From Flammeovirgaceae bacterium UBA7330 (GTDB lineage Bacteria; Bacteroidota; Bacteroidia; Cytophagales; Cyclobacteriaceae): DNA of 64,000 bases. Below the pieces are notes generated by a model. The model was not told the origin of the DNA. It worked only from the letters and a program-made list of their open reading frames with translations, and ran no database searches. Made by a program: the position numbers and the translations under genes. Position 1 is the stretch's first letter. Every line of letters begins with the position of its first letter. This document shows positions 9,004 through 17,683 of this stretch, one piece after another. The DNA lies in the NCBI GenBank assembly GCA_002471275.1, contig DKPQ01000023.1, positions 537,995 through 601,994 on the forward strand. Direction: 5' to 3'.

Positions 9004-12000
9004 TACACTTCCATCACATTAAAGTCGGTGAGATAGACCAACCGGCCTTTGATCCCCGGAAATCCCATCTGCCCAAGGATATCCATGTATTCTTTCACCT
9101 GTGTCTTGTCTTTCGATTTTGGTGACCCGGTCTTGAAGTCAATCACCACTGTTTCATTTTCTTTGTAGTTGACCCGGTCAATCCTTTTGAAATCCCCTCC
9201 TGGTAACAGGATACCCACTTCGTTCTCCACCTTCCAGTGTGTTTCGAACCAATCCTCCAACTCAGGATGCTCCACAATTTCCCGGATGGCATCTTCCTCC
9301 GAAGTGCCCAGGTATTGTCGCACATCTTCTTTGTACTGGATGCGACTGAGCATGGCATGGAGAGCGATACCTCTTTGAGTAGCTTCAATAAACACCGCCT
9401 CACTCAGTTCCGCCGACCCTTTGATCTGAAGGCTTACTTTGCCTCGCCAGGGGTGTGAAAAATACTGATCCAGCCCGAACTCAAGGGTACCGGAAACAGC
9501 TTTCTCCTGCCGCTTCATTGCCCCCCATTGCAGCTGTGCCTTTTCTTCATTCCATCCGTCCAGCTTGTCTATCTGGCTATATACCAGTTCTCCTACCGTC
9601 CGTAGCTTGTCAGGATTCCGGGGTTTTAGCCCACACACCCAAAGCACATCAACGGGTCGGGTAAAGGCTACATAGAGCAGGTTGAGGCTGTCTATAAATG
9701 CTTTGAGTCTCTCATCGTAGAACTCAGCGGCCCAGTAGGTGCTGATGAGCTTGGTGGTGTACTTCAACGGGATGGTAGGAAGCTGATTGAATGGCTCCTT
9801 ATCACCGCCTTTCACCCACAGGATGTTGTCTTTGTTGTACTCATTGTCCATGAGCCAGGAAAGAAAAGGGATGATCACGACGGGGAACTCCAGCCCCTTG
9901 GCTTTGTGGATGGTCAGGATCTTGATGGCATTGTTTTCATCTGCAATCTGGATGGCTCTTTCTTTCCTTACTTCCTCCCACCATTCGAGGAATGAAGGGA
10001 TGTCTCCCCTTTCATTTTTAGTGTAGTCGAGGATAGCATCCTGAAAGCCTTGCAGGTAGGTAAACTCCTCCACCTTGTTGTGCAGCCCAAAGATCCGGAT
10101 GATGTTTTCTACCAGCTCATAGAGCGGGAGCGTCTTCAGGTAGTTTTTCTGACGTACAAACTCCGTCGGTACTTTTTGTTTCCACCCCTGGACGTTGGCA
10201 AAAAGCTCACTCTGGCTACCGGCATCGACGTCTCCTTTGATGTAATGTCGGTATTCATACAGCCACTGAGCCAGCACGATGGTGTTGGACTCATCGTTCA
10301 TCCACTCAATGAGGGAAACGATGAACCGGACCAAGTGGCTGGAGGTGAGGTAAAGCGCTTCCGAGCTCACCACCTCGTACCGGAGTTCCGGGTCAGCTTC
10401 CGGTGAATTGCGATGGGCGATGAACGCATCGGCTACTTTCTTTCCTTCCCGGGCATACCGGGTGAGAATGGCCATATCCCGGAGCTCATAGCCCTGCCGC
10501 TGATAATGCTCTACCTGTTTGATGGTTTGCCGAACGGCTTCCTCCGTCCACCCTCCCTCCAGGTCCTGGTCTTCGATGAAATTAATGCTGATCTCTCCCT
10601 GATCAGGATCCTTTCCGGAGGGCAAATCCTGGCTGACATCGCTGTAGGCAGAGAATACATTTTCCAACCTGGCAAGGGTCTCTTCTTGTGCTTCCGCCTC
10701 CGGGATGTCGCTGGCCATGGAGGCAAAGTAGTCATTGGCCTGGTTTTGGGCCACTTGAAAAAAGAGGTTGTTGAACTTCACCAGTCGGGCTGAGCTGCGG
10801 TAGTTGACGGCCAGTGTATCTTCTTTGACGTGGTAGTCTCCAATCTCTGATTTCACCCGGTGCTGAAACAGCTCCCAGTCCCCACCACGGAACCGGTAGA
10901 TCGACTGCTTCACATCCCCCACGATCATGCTGAACTCTCCTTCATCTGTAGAGTTTTTTACCAGCGGCTTAAAATTATTCCACTGGAAGACGCTGGTATC
11001 CTGAAACTCGTCGATCAGGTAGTGGCTGAAAATGGAACCGATCTTTTCGTAGATATAAGGCGTCTCGCTATCGTGGATGATCTGCCGCAGGAAGTCAGGC
11101 AGGTCAGCGATCAGCATCACATCCTGCTCCTCCCGGTATTTGGTGAGGTAGCGGTTGATTTCCGCCAGGATGCCAAAGGTGTAGAGATAGCGCTGGACCT
11201 CAAGCACAGACATGTATTCCACCAGGTTTTTGTCAATGAATGAAACCAGCTCCTGGTACTTGCGAAGGATCAGCTCATCCAGGGCCTGGTGCAAAACAGC
11301 ATTCCCCATGTTGGCTTTGGTCAGCCACTTGCTCTTGTCTTCGACGGCATCGCGACGCGTACTGGTAATATCATATTGTTTCTTAGGGTCATCTTTTTGA
11401 AGGACTTTGTAAAACAGGCCCAGTGGTCCGCCCATCCCCCGGCTAAAGTCCTTCGGATCGATCTGGTGTTTGGCCAGGTACTGATCTACCTCTTTGTGGA
11501 TCGCTTTGATATGATCCTCGAAAAGGTACCTGCGCTGGTTGAGTTCTTTTCTAAAGTTCTCGAAGAAATTCGGCTGGGCACTCAGCCTGAGGACCGATGA
11601 AGCATGCTGCTTGAAGTCATCACGCAGGATCTCTCTGGCCAGCGAGGCAATGTCGCGCCTGAAGTCCCAGCTTAGCCCCTCCTCTACTTTTTGCTCTGCA
11701 AACTGCGACAGCCAGGCTCGTAGCTGCTTATGCTCCTCCTCCCCGATCTCGAGGAGCATCTGGTCGATGACCTGCTGCATGACCTTATCAAGGTCGAGGT
11801 CGATGGTGAAGGTGCCCTGCAGGCCCATCTCCCGGGCAAAGGACCGGATCACCTGGTGGAAAAAGCTGTCTATGGTGACGACGGAGAACCGGCCATAGTT
11901 GTGCAAGATGTCCGTCAGGGTGGAAGCTGCCTTCTGCTGTAGCACCCCGGCGCTGATCCCCAGGGCTTTGAGCAGCTGCTCCGTCATGGGGTTGGTGTTG

Positions 12001-12197
12001 CCTGCTGCGAGGTCTTTCAGGTAGTCGATGATGCGGCGCTTCATCTCTTCCGAAGCCTTGTTGGTGAAGGTGACTCCCAGGATCTTGCGGAAGGCACCGG
12101 GCCGGGTGAGGGCCAGCTTCAGGTATTCCCGCGAGAGGGTAAAGGTCTTGCCTGAACCAGCAGAAGATCGGTAGATGTGAAAGGGTGCTTCGGGCAT
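9003..12197 (-). CDS. addA: AddA-like UvrD-family helicase with C-terminal nuclease
   Basis: A 1064-residue superfamily 1A helicase. Motif I (SSAGSGKTFTL) is at residues 11-21, motif II is DEFQDTSVFQW near 396, motif III is GDVKQSIYRFRGGDW near 432, motif IV is NYRSS near 465, motif V is TIHKAKGLEFP near 765 and motif VI is LLYVAFTR near 840. The C-terminus carries VIDFKTG near 1019, a PD-(D/E)xK nuclease motif. With addB it forms a complex that unwinds and trims DNA ends before RecA loading. The ATG at 12197 is 14 codons before the Walker A lysine, so the N-terminus is complete. Confidence 0.95.
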   Translation of the reverse strand: MPEAPFHIYRSSAGSGKTFTLSREYLKLALTRPGAFRKILGVTFTNKASEEMKRRIIDYLKDLAAGNTNPMTEQLLKALGISAGVLQQKAASTLTDILHNYGRFSVVTIDSFFHQVIRSFAREMGLQGTFTIDLDLDKVMQQVIDQMLLEIGEEEHKQLRAWLSQFAEQKVEEGLSWDFRRDIASLAREILRDDFKQHASSVLRLSAQPNFFENFRKELNQRRYLFEDHIKAIHKEVDQYLAKHQIDPKDFSRGMGGPLGLFYKVLQKDDPKKQYDITSTRRDAVEDKSKWLTKANMGNAVLHQALDELILRKYQELVSFIDKNLVEYMSVLEVQRYLYTFGILAEINRYLTKYREEQDVMLIADLPDFLRQIIHDSETPYIYEKIGSIFSHYLIDEFQDTSVFQWNNFKPLVKNSTDEGEFSMIVGDVKQSIYRFRGGDWELFQHRVKSEIGDYHVKEDTLAVNYRSSARLVKFNNLFFQVAQNQANDYFASMASDIPEAEAQEETLARLENVFSAYSDVSQDLPSGKDPDQGEISINFIEDQDLEGGWTEEAVRQTIKQVEHYQRQGYELRDMAILTRYAREGKKVADAFIAHRNSPEADPELRYEVVSSEALYLTSSHLVRFIVSLIEWMNDESNTIVLAQWLYEYRHYIKGDVDAGSQSELFANVQGWKQKVPTEFVRQKNYLKTLPLYELVENIIRIFGLHNKVEEFTYLQGFQDAILDYTKNERGDIPSFLEWWEEVRKERAIQIADENNAIKILTIHKAKGLEFPVVIIPFLSWLMDNEYNKDNILWVKGGDKEPFNQLPTIPLKYTTKLISTYWAAEFYDERLKAFIDSLNLLYVAFTRPVDVLWVCGLKPRNPDKLRTVGELVYSQIDKLDGWNEEKAQLQWGAMKRQEKAVSGTLEFGLDQYFSHPWRGKVSLQIKGSAELSEAVFIEATQRGIALHAMLSRIQYKEDVRQYLGTSEEDAIREIVEHPELEDWFETHWKVENEVGILLPGGDFKRIDRVNYKENETVVIDFKTGSPKSKDKTQVKEYMDILGQMGFPGIKGRLVYLTDFNVMEV

Positions 12198-12443
12198 GGG
12201 CTAAAATTAGTCAATGCCACTGGGCTAGAGTGCAGTTGTGGATAAATTGGGGATAGAGTTAGCCAGACTACTAAAGATTTGAGGTTAAGCCAAATGGGGT
12301 CAGACTAAGAAAGTTTATGGATCGCATTAACCTTACTCGAAAACTTTGGGTGTCTGCGGTGTGGGGATTAGGCAAATTAAGGAAAGCTGTATATATAAAC
12401 TCATTTAATAATAATACGTATCTTTACTAAAAGCACGTGTACC

Positions 12444-12701
12444 ATGAAAACTAAATTGACACTTACAGTCAATAAATCAATCATAGAAAAGGCTAAGAAG
12501 GTGGCGAAAGAGAGAAGCGTTTCCGTCTCCAGGCTATTTGAAGAAGTTTTTGAGAATGATTCCCCACAGCCTGTAAGGAACGAAAGACAAAAAGCTGCTT
12601 CGGATTTACTTAAAACCCTCGGCAATCAAGCAAAAACACAAACTGCTGAGAAAAGTGATAAGGAACTGATCAAAAAATATGTCAACAAAAAATATTCCTA
12701 A
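12444..12701 (+). CDS. Antitoxin, DUF6364-like ribbon-helix-helix
   Basis: An 85-residue protein beginning KTKLTLTVNKSIIEKAKKVA followed by VSVSRLFEEV, the strand-helix-helix pattern of small RHH antitoxins of the DUF6364 type. The C-terminal half is lysine-rich and probably disordered, which suits a toxin-wrapping tail. It overlaps the PIN gene by 23 bases. In this family the N-terminal domain typically binds the operator and represses its own operon. The region is visibly more AT-rich than the flanking addA gene, which fits mobile toxin-antitoxin modules. Confidence 0.8.
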   Translation: MKTKLTLTVNKSIIEKAKKVAKERSVSVSRLFEEVFENDSPQPVRNERQKAASDLLKTLGNQAKTQTAEKSDKELIKKYVNKKYS

Positions 12702-13113
12702 TGTATTTATAGATACTGATGTAGCCTTTGACATTGTTTCTAAGAGAGAACCTCACTATTCAATATCCATCGAGTTAGTTTCTTTGGTATCTGCCGGCAA
12801 AATCATTCCATATATTTCTGAAAGTTCAATTTCAACATTAATCTATCTTTCAGAAGCAAGTAAACTCTCCCAATTTGAGAAAATCATTTCTCAATTCATT
12901 GACATTTGTGAGGTTATTTCAGCAGGGAAAAAGATGGTTCTGGATGCTATTCATTCAAAATTCAGAGATAAAGAAGACGCCATTCAATATTACACAGCAC
13001 TAACAAATAACCTGGATCATTTTGTTACCAGAAATATTAAAGATTATAAATCTTTTTCATCCAGTATACCGATCTACTCACCTCAGGAATACTTGGATTT
13101 TATTGAAAAATGA
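12679..13113 (+). CDS. PIN-domain toxin (predicted ribonuclease)
   Basis: A 144-residue PIN domain. FIDTDVAFDI supplies D12, SESS supplies E49, the FRDKEDAIQYY block supplies D97/D100, and VTRNIKDY supplies D122. These are the acidic residues that bind metal in PIN nucleases. From family knowledge the likely activity is cleavage of specific RNAs such as tRNA. The ATG at 12679 lies inside the antitoxin gene; no later methionine would preserve the first catalytic strand. All expected catalytic residues are present, so the toxin looks intact. Confidence 0.85.
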   Translation: MSTKNIPNVFIDTDVAFDIVSKREPHYSISIELVSLVSAGKIIPYISESSISTLIYLSEASKLSQFEKIISQFIDICEVISAGKKMVLDAIHSKFRDKEDAIQYYTALTNNLDHFVTRNIKDYKSFSSSIPIYSPQEYLDFIEK

Positions 13114-13166
13114 GGTCTTCATGAGATTTTAATACATCTTATTCACTTAGTTGTTCGACAGATCCC

Positions 13167-13188
13167 CCGGACGGTCAGAGACCTCCGG
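13167..13188. repeat. GC-rich hairpin downstream of PIN gene
   Basis: CCGGACGGTC-AGA-GACCTCCGG folds into a 9-bp stem with one bulged C and a 3-base loop. It lies 53 bases after the toxin stop. There is no U-run, so a standard intrinsic terminator is unlikely. The high GC content contrasts with its AT-rich surroundings. Confidence 0.5.
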
Positions 13189-13281
13189 TGGAGGAAATAC
13201 GTTTTATAGGACTTTGGTTAAAGTCATTTTTAAAAGTAATGACATATTGGTAAATTCTATTCAGGAACCATTCTCCAGAAT

Positions 13282-13866
13282 ATGAAAAGCCTTGTTTCAT
13301 TTATTGCTTTCCTAATCTTAGTTGGACTCCTGCCTTTGTCTATATTCCATTGTGGCAATTCTCCAGATGACGTCTCGATAACAGATATTGCAATTAGAAC
13401 AACAAATGAGGCCCTTGATGATATCGATACTTCGTCAGTATACTTTTTTGATGAGGTATTTAAAGCCATTATGATTAAAGAGTGGGAACCTTTAGTGAGT
13501 CAATTTAAAATCCACTATCCATTAAATTCCGCCATTGCTACATCTCCTGCTGAACCAAGGGTAGTTCAGGAATTTTAGCAGATTTCAATCAGCACTGTAA
13601 ATGACCTTTTATTAGATGGTGATCTTTTTCTGGCAGGATCAGACATAACAGAGAAATTCTTGATCAAAAGTTATGGGTTTACAAATAGTTTTATCTCAAT
13701 AGAGGACTTTCTCCAAACCAATGAAATCTTTAACATAAATGATGTTTACTTAATTCGATTAGCAACTCAACCCCACGAAGAAACAGCTTTGATCGTTAAA
13801 ATTCAAATCCAGCTGGATGATGGTAAAACTTTTGCCTTTGATAAGGAAATTATTAAGGTGAAATAA
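13282..13866 (+). pseudogene. Secreted protein gene interrupted by an in-frame TAG
   Basis: One reading frame runs from the ATG at 13282 to the TAA at 13866 and is broken only by a TAG at 13576-13578. Upstream it encodes 98 residues starting with a hydrophobic signal segment (LVSFIAFLILVGLLPLSIFHC); the cysteine may be a weak lipobox. Downstream the same frame stays open for about 95 codons (QISISTVNDLLLDGDLF onward) and ends IIKVK. A single nonsense change is the simplest explanation. I recognise no family. The truncated 98-residue product may still be made. Confidence 0.6.
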
Positions 13867-13932
13867 ATTAGTCCAGACGAGCTTTATACACTCCAAAACT
13901 TTGTAGGCTGCGGGTGGGAAATCTTGCCCATC

Positions 13933-13965
13933 AGAACGTCATTCCCGAGAGCGATAGCGAGTTCT
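13933..13965. repeat. Short palindromic intergenic element
   Basis: AGAAC at 13933-13937 pairs with GTTCT at 13961-13965, enclosing CATTCCCGAGAGCGATAGCG. The inner motif resembles the 'CCCGAGAGCGATAGCGAG' phrase that I remember from intergenic repeats in several Bacteroidota genomes. Only one copy is visible in this window, so its repeat nature is inferred. Confidence 0.35.
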
Positions 13966-14017
13966 AAACAGACAAAAATTCAAATCCCCCATTTTCCATA
14001 TCTTTGATTACCTACTC

Positions 14018-14893
14018 ATGAAACCCCATTCTATTATTTTCTTCCTGGGTTTGATACTAATCTGCACCCACTCAAGTTTTGCTCAGAACACTGAAGCCAA
14101 AAGAGTGCTCTTCCTTGGAAACAGCGTCTTCTATCATCGAGGGGGCCTTGGGCCATCATTCGAAGGGTTTTGTGAGGAAGCGGGACTGGACTACCAGGCC
14201 TTCAGTCAACGGGACACCCCTGCAAACACACTCGGCATTGAATTTCTGGATTATGGTCGGATACCGGTGAATCTGCCGGAGATGGCCGCTGACGATAAAA
14301 TCCATGAGCTGATCCGGGCTGGCAATTTTGATTTTGTCATCTTGGAAGCGAGGCGTGAAAGCTTTTTGATCCCTGATGATGCGGTATTCCCGAACAGGCG
14401 CAGCCAGGCGATCTCCTATGAGCAAAACCTTGAAGCTTTGAAATCACTCCATGAAACCATTGCACGATCAGGTGCCCAGACCGTCTTATATATGCACCCG
14501 GGCAGACATACCTCCCCATACATCAAACATGCAATAGCACAGATCTATGACCGGTTCCACACCGATCTGGAGCAGATAGAAATCAGTGGTAAAAAACATG
14601 ATGTCATCCTGGTTCCGGCACTTCTTTTATGGCTGGATGCGCTCACCCATTATGGAGTGGACGGATGGTATGTGGATGAAAGCCACGGTAATGCTCTGGC
14701 TCGTTATGCCAGTGCCTGCATGCTCTATACCTACCTCACGGGCAATGATCCGAGAGATAATACTTATAACCTGCTGACTGAAGTGACAGGCTCCTGGGAA
14801 ATCATCCCGGACAAAGAACATATCATGGCAAACAGAGAAGATGAAGGATGGATCAAAAACCAGGTTTGGCTGTATTATTCTACCAGGAAATAA
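14018..14893 (+). CDS. Secreted SGNH/GDSL-type hydrolase-like protein
   Basis: A 291-residue protein with a signal peptide ending SFAQ near residue 23. VLFLGNSV at 30-37 places S36 as the likely SGNH nucleophile (block I). VDESHGNALARY (219-230) gives the D220-x-x-H223 pair of block V, and LYTYLTG follows as in DUF4886-type SGNH proteins. It is probably an esterase or carbohydrate deacetylase acting outside the inner membrane; the substrate cannot be inferred. It stands alone between an interrupted gene and the stress-protein genes. The N-terminal ATG fits the signal peptide well. Confidence 0.75.
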   Translation: MKPHSIIFFLGLILICTHSSFAQNTEAKRVLFLGNSVFYHRGGLGPSFEGFCEEAGLDYQAFSQRDTPANTLGIEFLDYGRIPVNLPEMAADDKIHELIRAGNFDFVILEARRESFLIPDDAVFPNRRSQAISYEQNLEALKSLHETIARSGAQTVLYMHPGRHTSPYIKHAIAQIYDRFHTDLEQIEISGKKHDVILVPALLLWLDALTHYGVDGWYVDESHGNALARYASACMLYTYLTGNDPRDNTYNLLTEVTGSWEIIPDKEHIMANREDEGWIKNQVWLYYSTRK

Positions 14894-15023
14894 TGTGCAA
14901 TCCCAATTATTGACATAAATCATACATTTTTCAGGTAGAGATCATGCGGGATGGTGCTTATATTAGAGCGATTGATTCGTTAATATTAATGAAGAACTAT
15001 ATCTAAGCTAAATTCTTAATACT

Positions 15024-15839
15024 ATGAAAGATAAAAAGACCCTACTCTTCCCGACTGATTTCTCTCCGCGAGCAAGTAAGGCATTGGACCAGGCCATTGA
15101 TTTCGCTCAAAAATTTGATTATAAACTGTTTATCTATCATGTTTATCACCGACCAATTGTAACAGAAGGCACAAGTACCACCTTACTTAGGCAGGTTGAA
15201 GGAAAGGCCGAAAAGAACTTTCAGAACCTGGAGAAAAAACATCCCAACCTCAAAAATGTCAGCTACAAATGCAAGAAAGAATTGGGCATCTCTATTGATA
15301 GCATTGTCAGTACAGCCAAAAAAGAAGAAGTAGAGCTGATCATCATGGCCACAAAAGGAGCCAAGGGATTTGGAGAGCTATGGGGAACGAAGACAGCTAA
15401 AATTATCAAAAGTGTATCTATCCCCGTACTGGTCATTCCTGACAATTCCAGTATCAGCGGAATAGATAAAGTAGGTCTGGCATGTGATTACAGCATGAAA
15501 ACTGACTATGATCAGCTTTCATTTCTGATAAAGATTGCAAAAAAGCTTAAGCTGGATGTAGATGTGATTACCCTCAACAGAGATGAAAAAACCATGACTC
15601 CCGGGGAGCTGAAGAACAGGGAGCTCATGAAAAGTCAATTCAAGAAAAAGGGCACATCATTCAGCTTTACTTTCAACAATAATATAGAAGAGGGCATCAT
15701 TAAATACTGTACACAAAATGACATTGGACTTATTGCCATACTTCCGAAGAGTTATAGCTATATCCGGTCGATCTTTCACGAAAGCCTGACCGAAAAGATG
15801 TTATTTCACAGCCCCTTGCCCCTTTTGGTATTGAAATAA
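15024..15839 (+). CDS. Universal stress protein, two tandem UspA domains (first copy)
   Basis: A 271-residue cytoplasmic protein made of two UspA-like domains. The first begins KTLLFPTDFSPRASKALDQA and ends IPVLVIPDN; its nucleotide loop (MATKGAKGFGELWGTKTAK) is a shortened form of the G-x2-G-x9-G(S/T) motif. The second domain (about 150-271) is more diverged and lacks a recognisable nucleotide motif, though it keeps the terminal PLPLLVLK strand. It is followed 126 bases later by a second two-domain Usp, suggesting a stress-response pair. Confidence 0.88.
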   Translation: MKDKKTLLFPTDFSPRASKALDQAIDFAQKFDYKLFIYHVYHRPIVTEGTSTTLLRQVEGKAEKNFQNLEKKHPNLKNVSYKCKKELGISIDSIVSTAKKEEVELIIMATKGAKGFGELWGTKTAKIIKSVSIPVLVIPDNSSISGIDKVGLACDYSMKTDYDQLSFLIKIAKKLKLDVDVITLNRDEKTMTPGELKNRELMKSQFKKKGTSFSFTFNNNIEEGIIKYCTQNDIGLIAILPKSYSYIRSIFHESLTEKMLFHSPLPLLVLK

Positions 15840-15890
15840 TTCAGCGTCATGAAAGGTGAAATGCTTAATTGTCATATTTTTACTGGGCAG

Positions 15891-15913
15891 GTAAACCCTG
15901 TCCCCGGGTTTAC
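15891..15913. promoter_or_regulatory. Perfect 8-bp inverted repeat between the two usp genes
   Basis: GTAAACCC (15891-15898) and GGGTTTAC (15906-15913) are perfect inverted arms around a C-rich 7-base loop. No U-run follows, so it is not a typical terminator. It lies 53 bases before the second usp gene and could be an operator or an RNA processing hairpin. Confidence 0.4.
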
Positions 15914-15965
15914 TGAGGCGTATTGTTTTAGGTCTTTCAAGTATTAAATTTTTTAATTATTCAAT

Positions 15966-16889
15966 ATGGAGTCGCGTCATAAATCATTCAACATTGCACT
16001 GGTAGCATTGGATCTTACTGAGATGGATGAGTATATCATCCAGTATACAGCCATGATATCCAAACTCATGCCTCTGGAACGGATTTTATTTGTGCACGTG
16101 GAGAAAAACCTGGAGCTTCCTGCCGACCTGATGGAAAAGTTCCCGGATCTGATGGCTCCATTGGATGAAAGTATCAAGGAAGATATTAGAAATAAAGTTG
16201 AGAAACACTTTCAAAATATATCTGTAGACATTGACTACATTGTGCGGGAAGGAAATCCCATCAACAAGATCCTCAAGTTATCCAAGGTTAAAAATGTGGA
16301 CCTGATCATCATGGGGCGCAAACAAAACCTCAAGGGATCGGGTATTGTGTCCAGTCACATCGCCCGAATCAGCCCTTGTTCCCTGCTTTTTGTGACAGAA
16401 AATTATCAACCTGAGATCAAAAAGATAATGGTACCGGTTGATTTTTCAAGCCACTCACTCATGGCCGTCAAACATGGTCAGGAGGTTGCAGAGAAGGCAG
16501 GAGCTGAAGTATGTCTGTCACATGTTTACAATGTTCCTGCAGGCTATACCAAAACCGGCAAGACGTTACAAGAGTTTGCTGAAATCATGAAAAAGCATGC
16601 GCAAAATGACTGCAAGACGTTTTTTCAAAAAAATAACCTTACACTGGAGTCACCCTGTGAATATATCCTGAATGATTCAGGGAAACCGGCTGACTTGATC
16701 TATGAATACGGCAAAAAAGTGAAAGCCAGTCTGATTGTGGTAGGGTCCAAAGGACGAACTTCCGCCTCCGCCTTTCTAATAGGTTCCATAGCAGAAAAAC
16801 TTGCGCTGAAGGATAGCGATATCCCCATCTTGATCGTGAAAACCAAGGGAGAGATCATGGGCTTTTTGGAATCACTGATGCGGGTGTAG
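15966..16889 (+). CDS. Universal stress protein, two tandem UspA domains (second copy)
   Basis: A 307-residue two-domain Usp. The first domain (1-145) carries a diverged nucleotide loop (IMGRKQNLKGSGIVSSH). The second (155-300) has VVGSKGRTSASAFLIGS, a complete G-x2-G-x9-G-S ATP-binding motif, and ends IPILIVK. This is the reverse of the first copy, where only domain 1 retains a motif-like loop. A short amphipathic tail (GFLESLMRV) follows. It is likely cytoplasmic and ATP-binding. Confidence 0.9.
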   Translation: MESRHKSFNIALVALDLTEMDEYIIQYTAMISKLMPLERILFVHVEKNLELPADLMEKFPDLMAPLDESIKEDIRNKVEKHFQNISVDIDYIVREGNPINKILKLSKVKNVDLIIMGRKQNLKGSGIVSSHIARISPCSLLFVTENYQPEIKKIMVPVDFSSHSLMAVKHGQEVAEKAGAEVCLSHVYNVPAGYTKTGKTLQEFAEIMKKHAQNDCKTFFQKNNLTLESPCEYILNDSGKPADLIYEYGKKVKASLIVVGSKGRTSASAFLIGSIAEKLALKDSDIPILIVKTKGEIMGFLESLMRV

Positions 16890-16996
16890 AGGAGGAGGAA
16901 CTGACAAGTAAGGCGAACAAATATTAATAGCCTATTTTCTAAACCTTTCTCTTATACATTGGGTTGAGCCATCGATACAATTCATAAATATTGATC

Positions 16997-17683
16997 ATGG
17001 CTAAGAAAAGTAATACAAAATCAGCAGCATCAACGACAAAGCAAGAGCCAGGCAAAGCAGATATCATCCGGGCATACATGGATTATCTGCTCAAAAACCA
17101 TAAGGACCCTGACAGCATGTACCAGTTTGCTGGTATCCTTGGGATGAAAGAGTCTAACCTCTACCAGCATTTTGCTTCATTTACAGCAATTCAGCAAACG
17201 GTCTTCGAAACCTTTTTTGAGCACACAATCAGCTTGCTGGAAAAAGATAAGTCTTACCAGGCATATGATGCCAAAAATAAGCTATTGAGCTTCTACTATA
17301 CTTTTTTCGAAATCCTTAAGGAGAACAGGAGTTATGTAATTCTGGCACTAAAAAAAGGATCAGGCATGATGCCAATGAAAGTTTTGCAGGGGCTAAAATC
17401 ACATTTCACAGCCTACATAGACAACCTTGGTATTGAAACGATCAACTTTAGAAGTGAAGACCTCGATAAGATCAAACAAAAAGGGTTGAAGGAAATTGCC
17501 TGGGGCCAGTTATTGGCTACAATGAGGTATTGGATGAATGACGATTCTCCTGATTTTGAGAAAACGGATCTTTTTATTGAAAAAAGTTTGAAAGCCAGCT
17601 TTGACCTGATCAATACCCGTCCACTAGAAAGTGTCATCGATTTTACCAAGTTTTTATTTAAAGAGAAATTCTCAAGAAGCTAA
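16997..17683 (+). CDS. TetR-family transcriptional regulator
   Basis: A 228-residue protein. After a lysine- and serine-rich leader, residues of about 20-75 form a TetR-type HTH: IIRAYMDYLL, then YQFAGILGMKESNLYQHFAS with the typical 'xLYxHF' end of the recognition helix. The rest is helical and probably a ligand-binding or dimer domain. A TTG at 16991 would add two residues, but the ATG at 16997 is preferred. The stop overlaps the ABC1 kinase start (TAATG), implying that the regulator and kinase act in one process, probably quinone- or membrane-related. Confidence 0.82.
   Translation: MAKKSNTKSAASTTKQEPGKADIIRAYMDYLLKNHKDPDSMYQFAGILGMKESNLYQHFASFTAIQQTVFETFFEHTISLLEKDKSYQAYDAKNKLLSFYYTFFEILKENRSYVILALKKGSGMMPMKVLQGLKSHFTAYIDNLGIETINFRSEDLDKIKQKGLKEIAWGQLLATMRYWMNDDSPDFEKTDLFIEKSLKASFDLINTRPLESVIDFTKFLFKEKFSRS

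Noticed and set aside
13576..13578. Amber codon as pyrrolysine or programmed read-through
   Set aside because: No recoding element or pyrrolysine machinery is visible and the phylum is not known for it; a nonsense mutation or error is simpler.
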